A stretch of DNA of 64,000 nt from Oncomelania hupensis (taxonomy: Eukaryota > Mollusca > Gastropoda > Littorinimorpha > Pomatiopsidae): NCBI GenBank assembly GCA_036898135.1, contig CM072522.1, positions 34,670,451-34,734,450 on the forward strand, given 5' to 3'. Positions 1 to 10,520 of the stretch are shown piece after piece (the stretch's first letter is position 1; each line of letters opens with the position of its first letter). The notes under the pieces were generated by a model. The model saw nothing but the letters and a program-made list of their open reading frames with translations. It ran no database searches and was not told where the DNA came from. Both the position numbers and the translations under genes were made by a program.

Positions 1-813
1 GAAAACATTCGACTGCATTTCCACAAGTTTTCTCTGTGATGCGTTCGTTTTTTCGATTTTTTTTTTCAAATTTGTCTGTGTGTTTGTCTAAAATGGATGG
101 TTTGTATTCTTCGACTGATGAAGAAGAGTTTACAGGCTTCCATTTATCAGACATTAAAGTGAGAGAAATGGACTTGGAGTCGGAGGAAGAGATCGGTACT
201 GACATTAGACAATTAGTGTCAGTAGTGTGCATGCATACGATCTTTCAGACTGGCATGGAAGTGAAGAAGAGGAGGGGGCTTGTTTGGACTTTTTAAAGCT
301 TTTTTATTGTATACACATGGAGTAATCAAAAACAAAACATGACAAGAGAAGTATAAAAAGGTAGATAATCAAAAGAGATTTATTTCTGTTCATTTTGCAC
401 TGACTAATACCTAAGATGTAGTGTTTAACTGTTTTTACTAATGTATCCCCCCTAAATATCTCTAAAATTATACAAATTCTTGCCTGTTTACAGCTAAACA
501 ATAGACAAACGTGTGCCCAGTAAAATTTGAAATGTGGAGTTTGTGTGTAACAGTGGTGGACCTCAAACTTTGTTAGGCCTACAAATCAAGATTCTTAACT
601 TTTTTGAAAGACATGTGCATAAAACATTCTTTTTTTTTTGGTTGTTGTTGTTTCTATTCATGTTTACTTTGTGCTTTTTGCTTTCAGGAGAGGCCCAAAA
701 TTACTTTCAAAATAGCATAAATTCATTTTCTTCCAGGGGGCGAATACCGGGGCTTGGCCCCTGGGCCCCGGCCGGATTTCAGAGATTTCTTGATTCAGTT
801 GTTCTCCACCCTG
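1..813 (+). mobile_element. Right part of a TIR DNA element, copy 1 (cut by window edge)
   Basis: This stretch is near-identical to 52480-53298, where the whole element is visible with a 12-bp terminal inverted repeat CAGGGTGGAGAA. Here only the right terminus is in the window, ending TTCTCCACCCTG at 802-813. It sits directly against the 63-bp minisatellite, so it inserted into that array. It carries one small ORF and a GC-rich stretch near 735-775. No transposase is recognisable, so it is probably non-autonomous. Confidence 0.75.
93..296 (+). CDS. Conserved 67-residue ORF inside the TIR element, function unknown
   Basis: The ORF starts at ATG 93 (my choice, because the second copy at 52562-52765 starts at the same point) and ends with TAA at 294-296. 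It is rich in acidic residues near its start (STDEEEF, LESEEE) and has a short basic patch (KKRR) near the end. The two copies, 52 kb apart, differ at only about two residues, which may reflect recent transposition rather than selection. It could be the first exon of a protein encoded by the parent transposon. I do not recognise the family. Confidence 0.3.
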   Translation: MDGLYSSTDEEEFTGFHLSDIKVREMDLESEEEIGTDIRQLVSVVCMHTIFQTGMEVKKRRGLVWTF

Positions 814-1815
814 GTTCTATCATCTCACAACTAACATATAGCTATCCCTGCCTCTGTCTGTGTTGAAGTACCTAAAGTTCTATCATCTCACAACTAACAT
901 ATAGCTATCCCTGCCTCTGTCTGTGTTGAAGTACCTAAAGTTCTATCATCTCACAACTAACATATAGCTATCCCTGCCTCTGTGTTGAAGTACCTAAAGT
1001 TCTATCATCTCACAACTAATATATATCTATCCCTACCTCTGTGTTGAAGTACCTAAAGTTCTATCATCTCACAACTAACATATAGCTATCCTGCCTCTGT
1101 GTTAAAGTACCTACAGGTCTATCATCTCACAACTAATATATAGCTATCCCTGCCTCTGTCTGTGTTGAAGTACCTAAAGTTCTATCATCTCACAACTAAT
1201 ATATAGCTATCCCTGCCTCTGTGTTGAAGTACCTAAAGTACTATCATCTCACAACTAATATGTAGCTATCCCTACCTCTGTGTTGAAGTACCTAAAGTTT
1301 TATCATCTCACAACTAACATATAGCTATCCCTGCCTCTGTCTGTGTTGAAGTACCTAAAGTTCTATCATCTCACAACTAACATATAGCTATCCCTGCCTC
1401 TGTCTGTGTTGAAGTACCTAAAGTCCTATCATCTCACAACTAATATATAGCTATCCCTGCCTCTGTGTTGAAGTACCTAAAGTTCTATCATCTCACAACT
1501 AATATATAGCTATCCCTGCCTCTGTCTGTGTTGAAGTACCTAAAGTTCTATCATCTCACAACTAATATATAGCTATCCCTGCCTCTGTCTGTGTTGAAGT
1601 ACCTAAAGTTCTATCATCTCACAACTAACATATAGCTATCCCTGCCTCTGTGTTGAAGTACCTAAAGTTCTATCATCTCACAACTAATATATAGCTATCC
1701 CTGCCTCTGTGTTGAAGTACCTAAAGTTCTATCATCTCACAACTAATATATAGCTATCCCTGCCTCTGTGTTGAAGTACCTAAAGTTCTATCATCTCACA
1801 ACTAATATGTAGTTT
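814..1815. repeat. 63-bp minisatellite, about 16 units, in intron before zinc-finger exon (gene 1)
   Basis: Units begin GTTCTATCATCTCACAACTA and end GAAGTACCTAAA. Full units are about 63 bp; a common shorter form lacks a CTGT step (CTGTCTGTGTTG versus CTGTGTTG). The array ends about 140 bp before the zinc-finger exon acceptor. The paralogous array at 31500-31990 has about 8 units, so copy number has changed since the duplication. Confidence 0.95.
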
Positions 1816-1954
1816 TGTATACTTTAAAGTTTTCCCACAGTTTGTCTCTGACAACCATTTTTTACATATTTTAATTTTTAATACCTGTAATGCAGTAATT
1901 TATTTGATGAGAATTCTTCTTCTCTTTTTCTGTGATTGAGTGGTGTTTGTGCAG

Positions 1955-4486
1955 ATTTTTTCTACACATGCTGCACAATCTGGGGGCTCATTGTTTGCTG
2001 TCAGACCCATTAGTCCACAGTCATCAGCTGTCAAGTTCTCTTGTGCCTCAAACACTTCCCAAAGCGACGTCAGTGTGTGTGATCAAGACAGAAGAACAAA
2101 AAGAGAACAGCAACAGAAGACGGCACAATTACACAAAGACGCAGGTGACTTATGTCAGAAGACATTCACGGAAGCTTCAGGTTTGACGAAACACGAGTTG
2201 GATCATACGGGAGAAAAAAGCGATGCGTGCAATAAATCTTTCACATTTGCTAGATATTTGACGGCACATAAGCATACACATACTGTAGAGAAAAACTATG
2301 TGTGCGAGGTTTGTGACAAAGCTTACACTTGGGCCAGCGCTTTGAATCGGCACAAGTTGGTACACACAGGCGAGAACTCTCACACATGTGACGTTTGTGA
2401 TAAATCTTTCTCTTCCTCTTACTATTTGAAGGAACACAAGTTGTTACATGCAGGCGAGAAAAATCATGTGTGCGATGTGTGCAGTAAATCTTTCGCTATG
2501 GCTCACAGCTTGAAGCTGCATAAACTTAAACACTTGTTAGAAAAAAATAACCTTTGTGAGGTTTGTAATAAAGCTTTTCAGCTGTCTTACCAATTGAAGA
2601 AACATAAACTTACACACACAGGAGAGAAAAATCATGTGTGTGAGGTTTGCGCTAAAGCTTTTGCTATGGCTGACTCCTTGAAGGTGCATATGCTTACTCA
2701 TACAGGAGAGAAAAACCATGTGTGTGATGTTTGTGACAAAGCTTACACTTGGGCCAGCGCTTTGAATCGGCACAAGTTGGTACACACAGGCAAGAACTCT
2801 CACATATGTGATGTTTGTAATAAATCTTTTTTTTCCTCTTACTATTTGAAGGCACACAAGTTTATACATGCAGGCGAGAAAAATCATGTGTGCGATGTGT
2901 GCAGTAAATCTTTCACTATGGCTAAAAGGTTGAAGCTGCATAAACTTACACACACAGGAGAGAAAAATCATGTGTGTGAAGTTTGCGCTAAAGCTTTTGC
3001 TATGGCTCACTCCTTGAAGGTGCATATGCTTACTCATACAGGAGAGAAAAATCATGTGTGTGGTGTTTGTAATAAAGCTTTTGCTAGGGCTGACTGTTTG
3101 AGAGGGCATATGCTTACTCATACAGAAGAGAAAAATCATGTGTGTGATGTTTGCACTAAAGCTTTTGCTAGGTCTCGCTCCTTGAAGGGGCATATGCTTA
3201 CTCATACAGGAGAGAAATGTCATGTTTGTGATGTTTGCAATAAAGCTTTCAGTATGGTGGATCATTTGAAGCAGCACAAGTTGATTCACACTGGAGAGAA
3301 AAGTCATGTGTGTGATGTTTGCGCTAAAGCTTTCAGTAAGGTGGCCTATTTGAACAAGCATAAGCTTACTCATACAGGAGAGAAAAACCATAGGTGTGGT
3401 GTTTGTAATAAAGCTTACACTCAGGCCAGGACTTTGCATCGGCACAAGTTGGTACACACAGGCGAGAACTCTCACACACGTGATGTTTGTGATGTTTGTG
3501 ATAAATCTTTCTCTTCCTCTTACTATTTGAAGGTACACAAGTTGTTACATACAGGCGAGAACTCTCACACATGTGATGTTTGTGATAAATCTTTCTCTTC
3601 CTCTTACTATTTGAAGGCACACAAGTTGTTACATGCAGGGGAGAAAAATCATGTGTGTGATGTGTGCAGTAAATCTTTCACTACAGCTAACATTTTGAAG
3701 CTGCATAAACTTACACACACAGGAGAGAAAAATCATGTGTGTGATGTTTGCGCTAAAGCTTTTGCTAGGGCACACTCCTTGAAGGGGCATATGCTTACTC
3801 ATACAGGAGAGAAAAGTCATGTGTGTGATGTTTGCACTAAAGCTTTTGCTTGGGCTGACTCCTTGAAGGTGCATAAGCGTACTCATACAGGAGAGAAAAG
3901 TCATGTGTGTGATGTTTGCACTAAAGCTTTCAAAAGTGTGGACTATTTGAAGTTGCATAAGCTTACTCATACAGGAGAGGAAAACCATGTGTGTGATGTG
4001 TGCAGTAAATCTTTCACTTTCACAAACAGTTTGAAGCTGCATAAACTTAAACACACAGGAGAGAAAAACCACGTTTGTGAGGTTTGTAATAAAGCTTTTA
4101 CGCTGGCTAACAAACTGAAGGCACATAAACTTACACACACAGGAGAGAAAAATCATGTGTGTGAGGTTTGCGCTAAACCTTTTGCTATGGCTCGCTACTT
4201 GAAGGCGCATAAACTTACACACACAAGAGGGAAAAATCATGTGTGTGAGGTTTGCGCTAAAGCTTTTGCTACGGCTCACTACTTGAAGGTGCATAAGTGT
4301 ACTCATACAAAAGAGAAAAACCACGGGTGCGATGTTTATAATAAAGCTTTCACTCTGGCTAGCTACTTGAAGGTACACCAGAGTAGTCATGCGAAAGAGA
4401 AGGGAAATCAAGCCTGTGATGTTTGTAATGAAACTTTCACTTTGGCTGAAGATTTGAAGCAACACATGTTGATACATGGAAGATAG
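1955..4486 (+). CDS. C2H2 zinc-finger protein, terminal exon (gene 1)
   Basis: This is one long open exon encoding a poly-C2H2 protein, most likely a nuclear DNA-binding regulator. I start it at the acceptor TTTGTGCAG (AG at 1953-1954), because the frame reads through it and the gene 2 paralogue uses the same site; the 5' exons lie left of the window. The first 60 or so residues are Ser/Gln-rich with no finger. Then come 28 finger units of C-x2-C-x12-H-x3-H spacing: units 1-2 lack the first Cys, 25 are complete, and unit 27 has Tyr for the second Cys (CDVY). Linkers are mostly TGEKNH or TGEKSH rather than the usual TGEKP. Helix residues are similar between fingers, as expected from recent internal duplication. 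It ends with TAG at 4484-4486. A KRAB or BTB domain is not visible here. Confidence 0.9.
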   Translation: MFSTHAAQSGGSLFAVRPISPQSSAVKFSCASNTSQSDVSVCDQDRRTKREQQQKTAQLHKDAGDLCQKTFTEASGLTKHELDHTGEKSDACNKSFTFARYLTAHKHTHTVEKNYVCEVCDKAYTWASALNRHKLVHTGENSHTCDVCDKSFSSSYYLKEHKLLHAGEKNHVCDVCSKSFAMAHSLKLHKLKHLLEKNNLCEVCNKAFQLSYQLKKHKLTHTGEKNHVCEVCAKAFAMADSLKVHMLTHTGEKNHVCDVCDKAYTWASALNRHKLVHTGKNSHICDVCNKSFFSSYYLKAHKFIHAGEKNHVCDVCSKSFTMAKRLKLHKLTHTGEKNHVCEVCAKAFAMAHSLKVHMLTHTGEKNHVCGVCNKAFARADCLRGHMLTHTEEKNHVCDVCTKAFARSRSLKGHMLTHTGEKCHVCDVCNKAFSMVDHLKQHKLIHTGEKSHVCDVCAKAFSKVAYLNKHKLTHTGEKNHRCGVCNKAYTQARTLHRHKLVHTGENSHTRDVCDVCDKSFSSSYYLKVHKLLHTGENSHTCDVCDKSFSSSYYLKAHKLLHAGEKNHVCDVCSKSFTTANILKLHKLTHTGEKNHVCDVCAKAFARAHSLKGHMLTHTGEKSHVCDVCTKAFAWADSLKVHKRTHTGEKSHVCDVCTKAFKSVDYLKLHKLTHTGEENHVCDVCSKSFTFTNSLKLHKLKHTGEKNHVCEVCNKAFTLANKLKAHKLTHTGEKNHVCEVCAKPFAMARYLKAHKLTHTRGKNHVCEVCAKAFATAHYLKVHKCTHTKEKNHGCDVYNKAFTLASYLKVHQSSHAKEKGNQACDVCNETFTLAEDLKQHMLIHGR

Positions 4487-5312
4487 TGGTAGTTTTGCTG
4501 AAACCTTTATTCATCCGATTAACGTAAAAGTTCTACATTGCGAACATCAGTAGGCAAGCTCAAATATAGGTAATTATAAGCAGTAATAACCAAGAATTGA
4601 AAATGCCTTTTGTTATTGTTGTTGACGTTTGACACTTTATTGGCCATTTTTATGAGAAAATTCTGGGGCAGCTCCCCTGAGGAAGGCATACACAAACCCA
4701 GCCTACCTATTATCAGTTGTGTTTTTGAAATTTAGCTGGGGGTAGCAAACCGGAGCACCCTTAGAAAACCCACGAGACCTTTCCCGATTGGATAGTAAGT
4801 AATATTCAGAGAAACACAACGCCCAGATCCTGGATCAATCCCACCCATGCTGGATCAATCCCCCCATGCTGGATCAGTCCCACACATGCTGGATCAGTCC
4901 CACACATGCTGGATCAGTCTCACACCTGTCAGGTACCATTGGTTAGTAGTTGGTGGACAAGGCAAGTTAGTCCCGCCTTAAACCACTCAACCACAATGCT
5001 GGTATTTAAATTGAAAAAAAAATTTTTTTTTTATGAAATGAAGTGAGAAAAAAAAAAGTGAATTTATTTGGTATGAATAAAGAAATGGTGTGATGTTTGT
5101 AATGATTTTTTAAAAATAATGGCTGTTTGATGAAACACATGTTGGTACATATAGAAAAGTCGAATTGTGGACATGCAATATTATTTGACTTAGAGTAATC
5201 AAAGAATCATAAAATGAAGAGAAAAACATGGACATTTGTTTTAAATTGCTCCATGACTGGCAATGTTTTGCATAGTTCATCTTATATTCCATATTGTGTT
5301 GTTATTGTCTTA
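4487..5312 (+). other. 3' flank of gene 1, with short 20-bp tandem repeats
   Basis: Non-coding and paralogous to 34130-35440. It contains about five imperfect copies of a ~20-bp unit around ATGCTGGATCAGTCCCACAC (4825-4930), reduced to about three in unit B. No ORF of note. The first 590 bp may be the 3' UTR. Confidence 0.6.
5076..5081 (+). terminator. Candidate poly(A) signal AATAAA of gene 1
   Basis: AATAAA lies about 590 bp after the gene 1 stop and is kept in unit B at 35212-35217. It is a plausible cleavage signal, but the region is AT-rich and no transcript evidence is available. Confidence 0.35.
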
Positions 5313-5476
5313 ACCCACATTGGGGTGCCTGGGTTTTCTGTATAAATAGTATCCCCACTTTGTGGATATGTGTGTGCTTTAAATTACCACTGTTTCTGTC
5401 ATTCTCATTTGTTGTTTTTCGTTCCTAATCTGTTCTATCAATCTACTATTTTTTTTTTTTAGACCAGTCACTTACC
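5313..5476 (+). repeat. 5' fragment of the 575-bp retroposon family (R575)
   Basis: It matches the first 165 bp of the family (gggtgc hairpin, TATAAATAG, TATCCCC). It is interrupted by another copy at 5477. The unit B counterpart (35445-35552) is interrupted at a different place by other repeats. Confidence 0.7.
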
Positions 5477-6041
5477 ACCCCCGTTAGTGTGCCGGGGGTT
5501 TCTGTATAAATAGTATCCCCAAATTCTGGAAATTTAGTGCTTTAAATTCCCACTGTTGCTGTCTTTCTCCTTTGTTCTTTCTCATTCCTACTCTGTTCTA
5601 TCAATCTACTATACTATCTTCTTCTTTGCCAGACCAGTAACCTACCTTTTTTTTTTTTAACTCTTCGGGAACAAAACTCCCCATTTGTATGTGAGGTCTC
5701 TTTTGGATCAGCTTGGGATTATTGGACGCTTTCTGCCAGGTGGTCACTGGGGCTTCCTATGATGTTATTATTTAGCAATATAGGCATTTTCTGTGTATGT
5801 GTTTTGTTGATAATTTATAATGATGTTTGTATTCTATTTAGTTTTTGTAAACGGGGGTTCGATAGCCTCAGCGTCCCCTGCGTGGGTTGTCTTTATTGTA
5901 AAGTGACTGGCTGGTGGAGAGCTTTCAGTTTTACCACTAGAGTTATTTTGGCAGATCTTTAATGCGGATTGGGGGTTGTCTGGTCCTGATTTGGCTCAGA
6001 AGAGTCCGCTGGACCTAAAGCAATAATCATGTAATGTAATG
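5477..6041 (+). mobile_element. R575 SINE-like retroposon copy
   Basis: The copy starts with the GC hairpin CCCCCGTTAGTGTGCCGGGGG followed by TATAAATAG, and ends in the family tail CATGTAATGTAATG. There is no meaningful ORF. It corresponds to 37132-37709 of unit B, so it predates the unit duplication. It is followed by the 3' portion of an older copy (6042-6235). Confidence 0.8.
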
Positions 6042-6235
6042 TTCGATAAATTAGAGTATAGCCTCATCGTCCCCTGCGTGGGATGTTTTTATTGTAAAGT
6101 GACTGGCTGTTGAAATGCCTTCAGTGTTACCACTAGGGTTGTTTTGGCATGTCTTTTATGCGGATGAGGGGCGAGTCATCTTCCAGCAAAGTTGTGGTCT
6201 TGATTTTGTGGTCCTGATTTGGGTATACTGGTCCT

Positions 6236-6901
6236 GTGGTGCCGGGGGTTTTAGTATAATTAGTATCCCCACTTTCTGGAAATTTAGTGCTTGAAATTCC
6301 CACTGTCGCTGTTTTTCTCCTTTGTTCTTTCTCATTCCTACTTTGTTCTATCAATCTACTATTTTACCTTCTTCTTCACCAGACCAGTCACCTACCTTTT
6401 TTCTTGAAAACTCTTCTGGAACAAAACTCCTCATTTGCGTGTGAGGTTTGTTGGATCAGCTTGGGAATATTGGTTTGCTTTCTGCCAGGTTGTCACTGGG
6501 GCTTCCTATGTTATTATTTGGCAATGTAGGCATTTTATATGTATGTGTTTTGTTGATATTTTATAATGATGTTTGTATTCTATTTTGTTTTTGTAAACGG
6601 GGGTTCGATAAATTAGAGTATAGCCTCAGCGTCCCCTGCGTGGGATGTCTTTATTGTAAAGTGACCGGCTGGTGGAGTGCATTCAGTGTTACCGCTAGGG
6701 TTGTTTCGGCAGATCTTTTATGCGGATCAGGGGTGAGTCCTCTTTCAGCGAAGTTATAGTGTTGATTTTTTGGTCCTGATTTGGCTCGGAAGAGTCCGCT
6801 GGACCTAAAGCAATAACCATGTAATGTAATATAAAATAAGGTCCTGTTTTGGCTCGGAAGAGTCCGCCGGACCTAAAGCAATAATCATGTAATGTAATGT
6901 C
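6236..6901 (+). mobile_element. R575 retroposon copy plus a short extra tail fragment
   Basis: A full-length-like copy runs 6236-6830 and ends CATGTAATGTAAT. It is followed by a second partial 3' end (6841-6900) that repeats the GGACCTAAAGCAATAATC block. The same arrangement occurs at 37908-38570, so it is ancestral to both units. Confidence 0.75.
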
Positions 6902-7834
6902 ACAAGAGGCCGTCATATTAAACGTACTAAAACTTTTGTTCAATACCCCGCCAATTCAAGCAGTTTTGTTTGTTTGTAAAATAATAGTACCTACGCATCC
7001 TGATTAATGTAAAAGAAAAAATATACAATTTTTTTGAAGACCATTTGATTGTTGTAGCTGTGGGAAAATGTCTATACATCACTGATATCGACTTTATTAT
7101 AATACACCCCAGAAAATGTGTTTGTGAATGCATGTTAGTATTGACATGTACGTTTATTCTGTTTTCTTTAATGAATTAATTAACATTATTTGTTTCAAAT
7201 ATTTTAATATGTATTAATTTCTTTATATGCATGTGTGTGCAGTGATGTCGTTTTTGTCGGCAAATCGGCCATTCACCGATAAAATTCCAAAATGTTCAAA
7301 AGAGTCATGTTCTGATTGGTCCGCTGTCCAAAGGTTTTATGCCTCAGTCGGCCACCCTTTGTCTGTTTTTTGTTTGCTTGTCTCATGTCTGTTTCGTTTT
7401 TATTCTGGCCATATTAATTTCCTATCGGATAAATAAAGGTGATATGAGTTATTGTTGAACATCTCGTGTCGTAAGCGCCATGCAGACGACACATGCGTCA
7501 GCAGAGAGATTTAGAGTAACTCCCCTTGTTGCGAACGGCGTGCTCCCAGCAATAAAACTTTTTGTTTTCGAAATGCCGCCAAAAAAGAAACCGAAACTTG
7601 TCAGTGGCCTCTCGTTTGGTGTTGGAAAGATGTCAAAATGATGGCCGAAAGATGTTCAAAGTTTCCTAAAGGTTTGTGACTGAATCGGTCAAATGGCCTA
7701 TGCTAAAAATTTCTAGTAACATCACTGTATTATATGTGTATAAAGGTATATATATAGTCTTACATTTAATTGTTTTTAGTTTTTACTGATGTTGTTGCAT
7801 GTATGGACAAAGGAAAATATCTCTTTTTTATTAT
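6902..7834. other. Unannotated spacer shared by both units
   Basis: It aligns with 38570-39490 at high identity. Short ORFs such as a 22-codon one starting MPPKKKPK (ATG near 7574) exist in both units but stop at once. I see no exon, RNA gene or repeat structure here. Confidence 0.5.
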
Positions 7835-8415
7835 TGGAGTATAAAGTTGTATTGTATTGAATTGTTCAGTACTGTATTTAATTGTTCTGTATTGTATTTT
7901 ATTGAACTGTACTGTGTTGTATTGAATTGTACTGTATGAATTGTATTGAATTGTACAGTATTGTATTGATTTGTACTATATTGTATTGAAGTGTACCATA
8001 TTGTATTGTATTGAATTATTCTATATTGATTTGTACTGTACTGTATTGCATTCAATTGTACTGTATTATATTTAATTGTACTGTATTGAATTGTACTGTA
8101 ATGTATTAATTGTATTGAATTGTACTGTATGAATTGAATTGTATTGTATTGTACTGCATTAATTGAATTGTATTGAATTGTACTGTATTGAATTGAATTG
8201 TGCTGTATTGAATTGTACTGTATTGAATTGTACTGTATTGAACTGAATTGTCCTGTATTGAACTGAATTGTACTGCATTGAACTGAATTAAATTGTACTG
8301 TAGTGTATTGTATTGAATAGTACTTTATTGAATTGAATTACATTGAATTGAATTGTACCAAACTGAATTGTATTGAATTGTTCTGTATTGTATTGAATTG
8401 AAATGTATTGTAAAT
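7835..8415. repeat. Degenerate 10-bp minisatellite (TTGAATTGTACTGTA type)
   Basis: About 580 bp are built from variants of TGTATTGAAT and TTGTACTGTA. Spacing is irregular at roughly 5 and 10 bp. Any ORF across it is Asn/Tyr/Gln-rich low complexity. The unit B copy is 39495-40300, where another repeat has inserted. Confidence 0.9.
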
Positions 8416-9461
8416 GTAAACAGATAACCAAGAACTACACCCGACTCTTAACTCCCCTATTTTGGCACTCTTTGATTAAGTCCAATGGCTGCAAGAGACT
8501 GAAGGTAAAACCCGTTCCTTGGTGAACACCTCATTCAAGCGCTATAAGATGTTGATTGGCAAATTGCTAGCAGTAAAATTACATTAATTCATAATTAAAG
8601 AATTTAAAATATTAACCAAAACATACAGTTTGAAGCTAGAAAGCAGCATTTGTACTATTTTGTTCCTTTCTCCTTTTTCTTTAGCCTACAGCCCCATGCA
8701 GCAGGGGACACAGTTGGCTCATGCTGTGGTGTACACAACGGCAAAACAGTGGAAGTATTGAATTCCAAGTGATAGCACTGCAGACAGTATAAGGCGGTGG
8801 TTCAAAGCCCTTTGACAGCTTGGAGTGCAGAAACAGAAATGACGAGGACAGTTTGGTTCAGCGGTATACTCAAAAAGGGCAAAAACAAATCAAGTATTGA
8901 ATGTCAAGTGACAACATTGCAGACTTTACAGGCAGTGGTTTAAATCCCATTGACAGCCTGGAGTTAAACATTTTGGGGGGCTAAAAGAGGACTTTTAGAA
9001 CAAAAAAGTACTGTTTTTAGTCCTCAAAATAATCCCCAAATGCACCAGGTTGCACAGATTTTAACCATTATTTTCCCATTTTTCAAGGAGGGGGCATGCC
9101 CCCAGACCCTTCATAGTTCACTCGCAGGCTGGCGCTTGTGAATTCGCCACTTCGCATTCATGGTTTCAGGGAAGAGTGCACACACCCCAATAATGGCAAA
9201 AGCAGCCCCTGTATACATGTTATTATTCAAAGAACTAGTATTATAGCTAAAGATTGTAGTGTTTATTTTTTGTTTTTGCTTGTTGGTGGTAATTATTATT
9301 TTTGTTTTGCATGGCTGGAAACAGCAATGAGATCACTTGAAAGAATAAATTGTTTATGTCTGAACAGGGATGTACATTGACTTCATTATTATTATTGTTA
9401 TTATTATTATTATCTTTATATTTAACTCCTCTCTCTCTCTCTCTCACTCACTCTCTCTCTA
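8416..9461. other. Spacer with palindromic GGGGGCATGCCCCC and simple repeats
   Basis: It aligns with 40301-41362. It holds a perfect GC palindrome GGGGGCATGCCCCC (near 9092), an (ATT)n run (9382-9412) and a (CT)n run (9428-9458). No coding exon was found. The palindromic block looks like old transposon sequence, but I cannot assign it. Confidence 0.5.
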
Positions 9462-10330
9462 CCCCCTTTGGGGTGGCGGGGTTTTCTGTATAAACAGTAT
9501 CCTTACCTTTGAGGAAATTTAGTGCTTTAAATTTCCATGTGCTGTTTCTGTCATTATTTGTTCTTTCTTGTTCCTAATCTGTTCTATCAGTCTACCATCT
9601 TCTTCACTAGACCCGTCAACTACCTTTTTTCTTGAAAAATTTCCCCCAAACTCCTCATTTTTTGTTTGGGGTCTGTTGGGTCAGCTTGGGGATATTGTCC
9701 CTAGTGGGGGCGCTGGGTGTTTCTGTATAAATAGTATCCCCACTTTCTGGAAATGTAGTGCTTTACATTCCCACTGTCGCTTTCTTTGTCCTTTGTTCAT
9801 TAATTCTCATTCCTATTCTGTTCTGTCAATCTACTATCTTCTTCGCTAGACCAGTCACCTAACTTTTTTCTTAAAAAACTCTAAAAACTCATCATTTGTG
9901 TATGGGGTCTGTTGGGTAAGCGTCCAGTCCTAATTTGGCTCAGACGAGTCCTCTGGACCTAAAGCAATAATCATGTAATGTAATGGGTAAGTGTGGGGAT
10001 ATTGGACACTTTCTGCCAAATGGTCACTAGAGCATTTTATGGTATTATTTAGCAATGGAGGTATTTAATTTGTATGTTTTGTTAATATTTTACAATGATG
10101 TTTATATTCTATTTTGTTTTTGTAAATGAGGGTTCGATAAATTAGAATAAAGCCTCAGCGTCCCCTTCCTGGGATGCCTTTATTGTAAAGTGACCGCTGG
10201 TGGAGTGCCTTCTGTGTTGCCATTAGGGTTGTTTCAGTAGATCTTTTATATGAGTTGGGAGTAAGTCTTCTTTCCACTAGGTTGTGGTCCTGATTTGGCT
10301 ATTGTAGTCCGCTAGACCCTATAAACAATG
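9462..10330 (+). mobile_element. Nested, diverged R575 copies
   Basis: A 5' fragment starts at 9462 (CCCCCTTTGGGGTGGCGGGG). A second copy starts near 9700 with GTGCTGGGTGTTT-like sequence. An internal tail (GGACCTAAAGCAATAATCATG) lies near 9955-9985, followed by the 3' half of the first copy. Identity to young copies is lower. Unit B has the same structure at 41363-42240. Confidence 0.7.
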
Positions 10331-10520
10331 ATTAACGAACTCTCTCTCCCTCTCTCATGTCCACACATAGAAATATTGAGCACACACACGCACACTTGGG
10401 CACACACATAAATATTGTAATATTGCACATACACTCTATGAGATTAGTATGGCCTGCCTCATCTGCCTGAAAAGAAAATCTGACCAATATAACGCCATAT
10501 ATATATTTAAAACGCCCTAT

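Noticed and set aside
814..1815. Possible CRISPR-like array
   Set aside because: Units are contiguous tandem copies without unique spacers, and the genome is eukaryotic.
2537..4477. Long antisense ORFs across the gene 1 zinc-finger exon (and 32346-34120 in gene 2)
   Set aside because: They are mirror frames of the 84-bp finger repeat. The plus strand shows full C2H2 spacing, and the antisense proteins have no domain.
7574..7642. 22-codon ORF starting MPPKKKPK, present in both units
   Set aside because: It stops at once in both units and has no donor site that I can defend, so conservation is explained by the duplication.
7831..8055. Asn/Tyr/Gln-rich ORF (also 39437-39889)
   Set aside because: Low-complexity translation of the degenerate decamer array.
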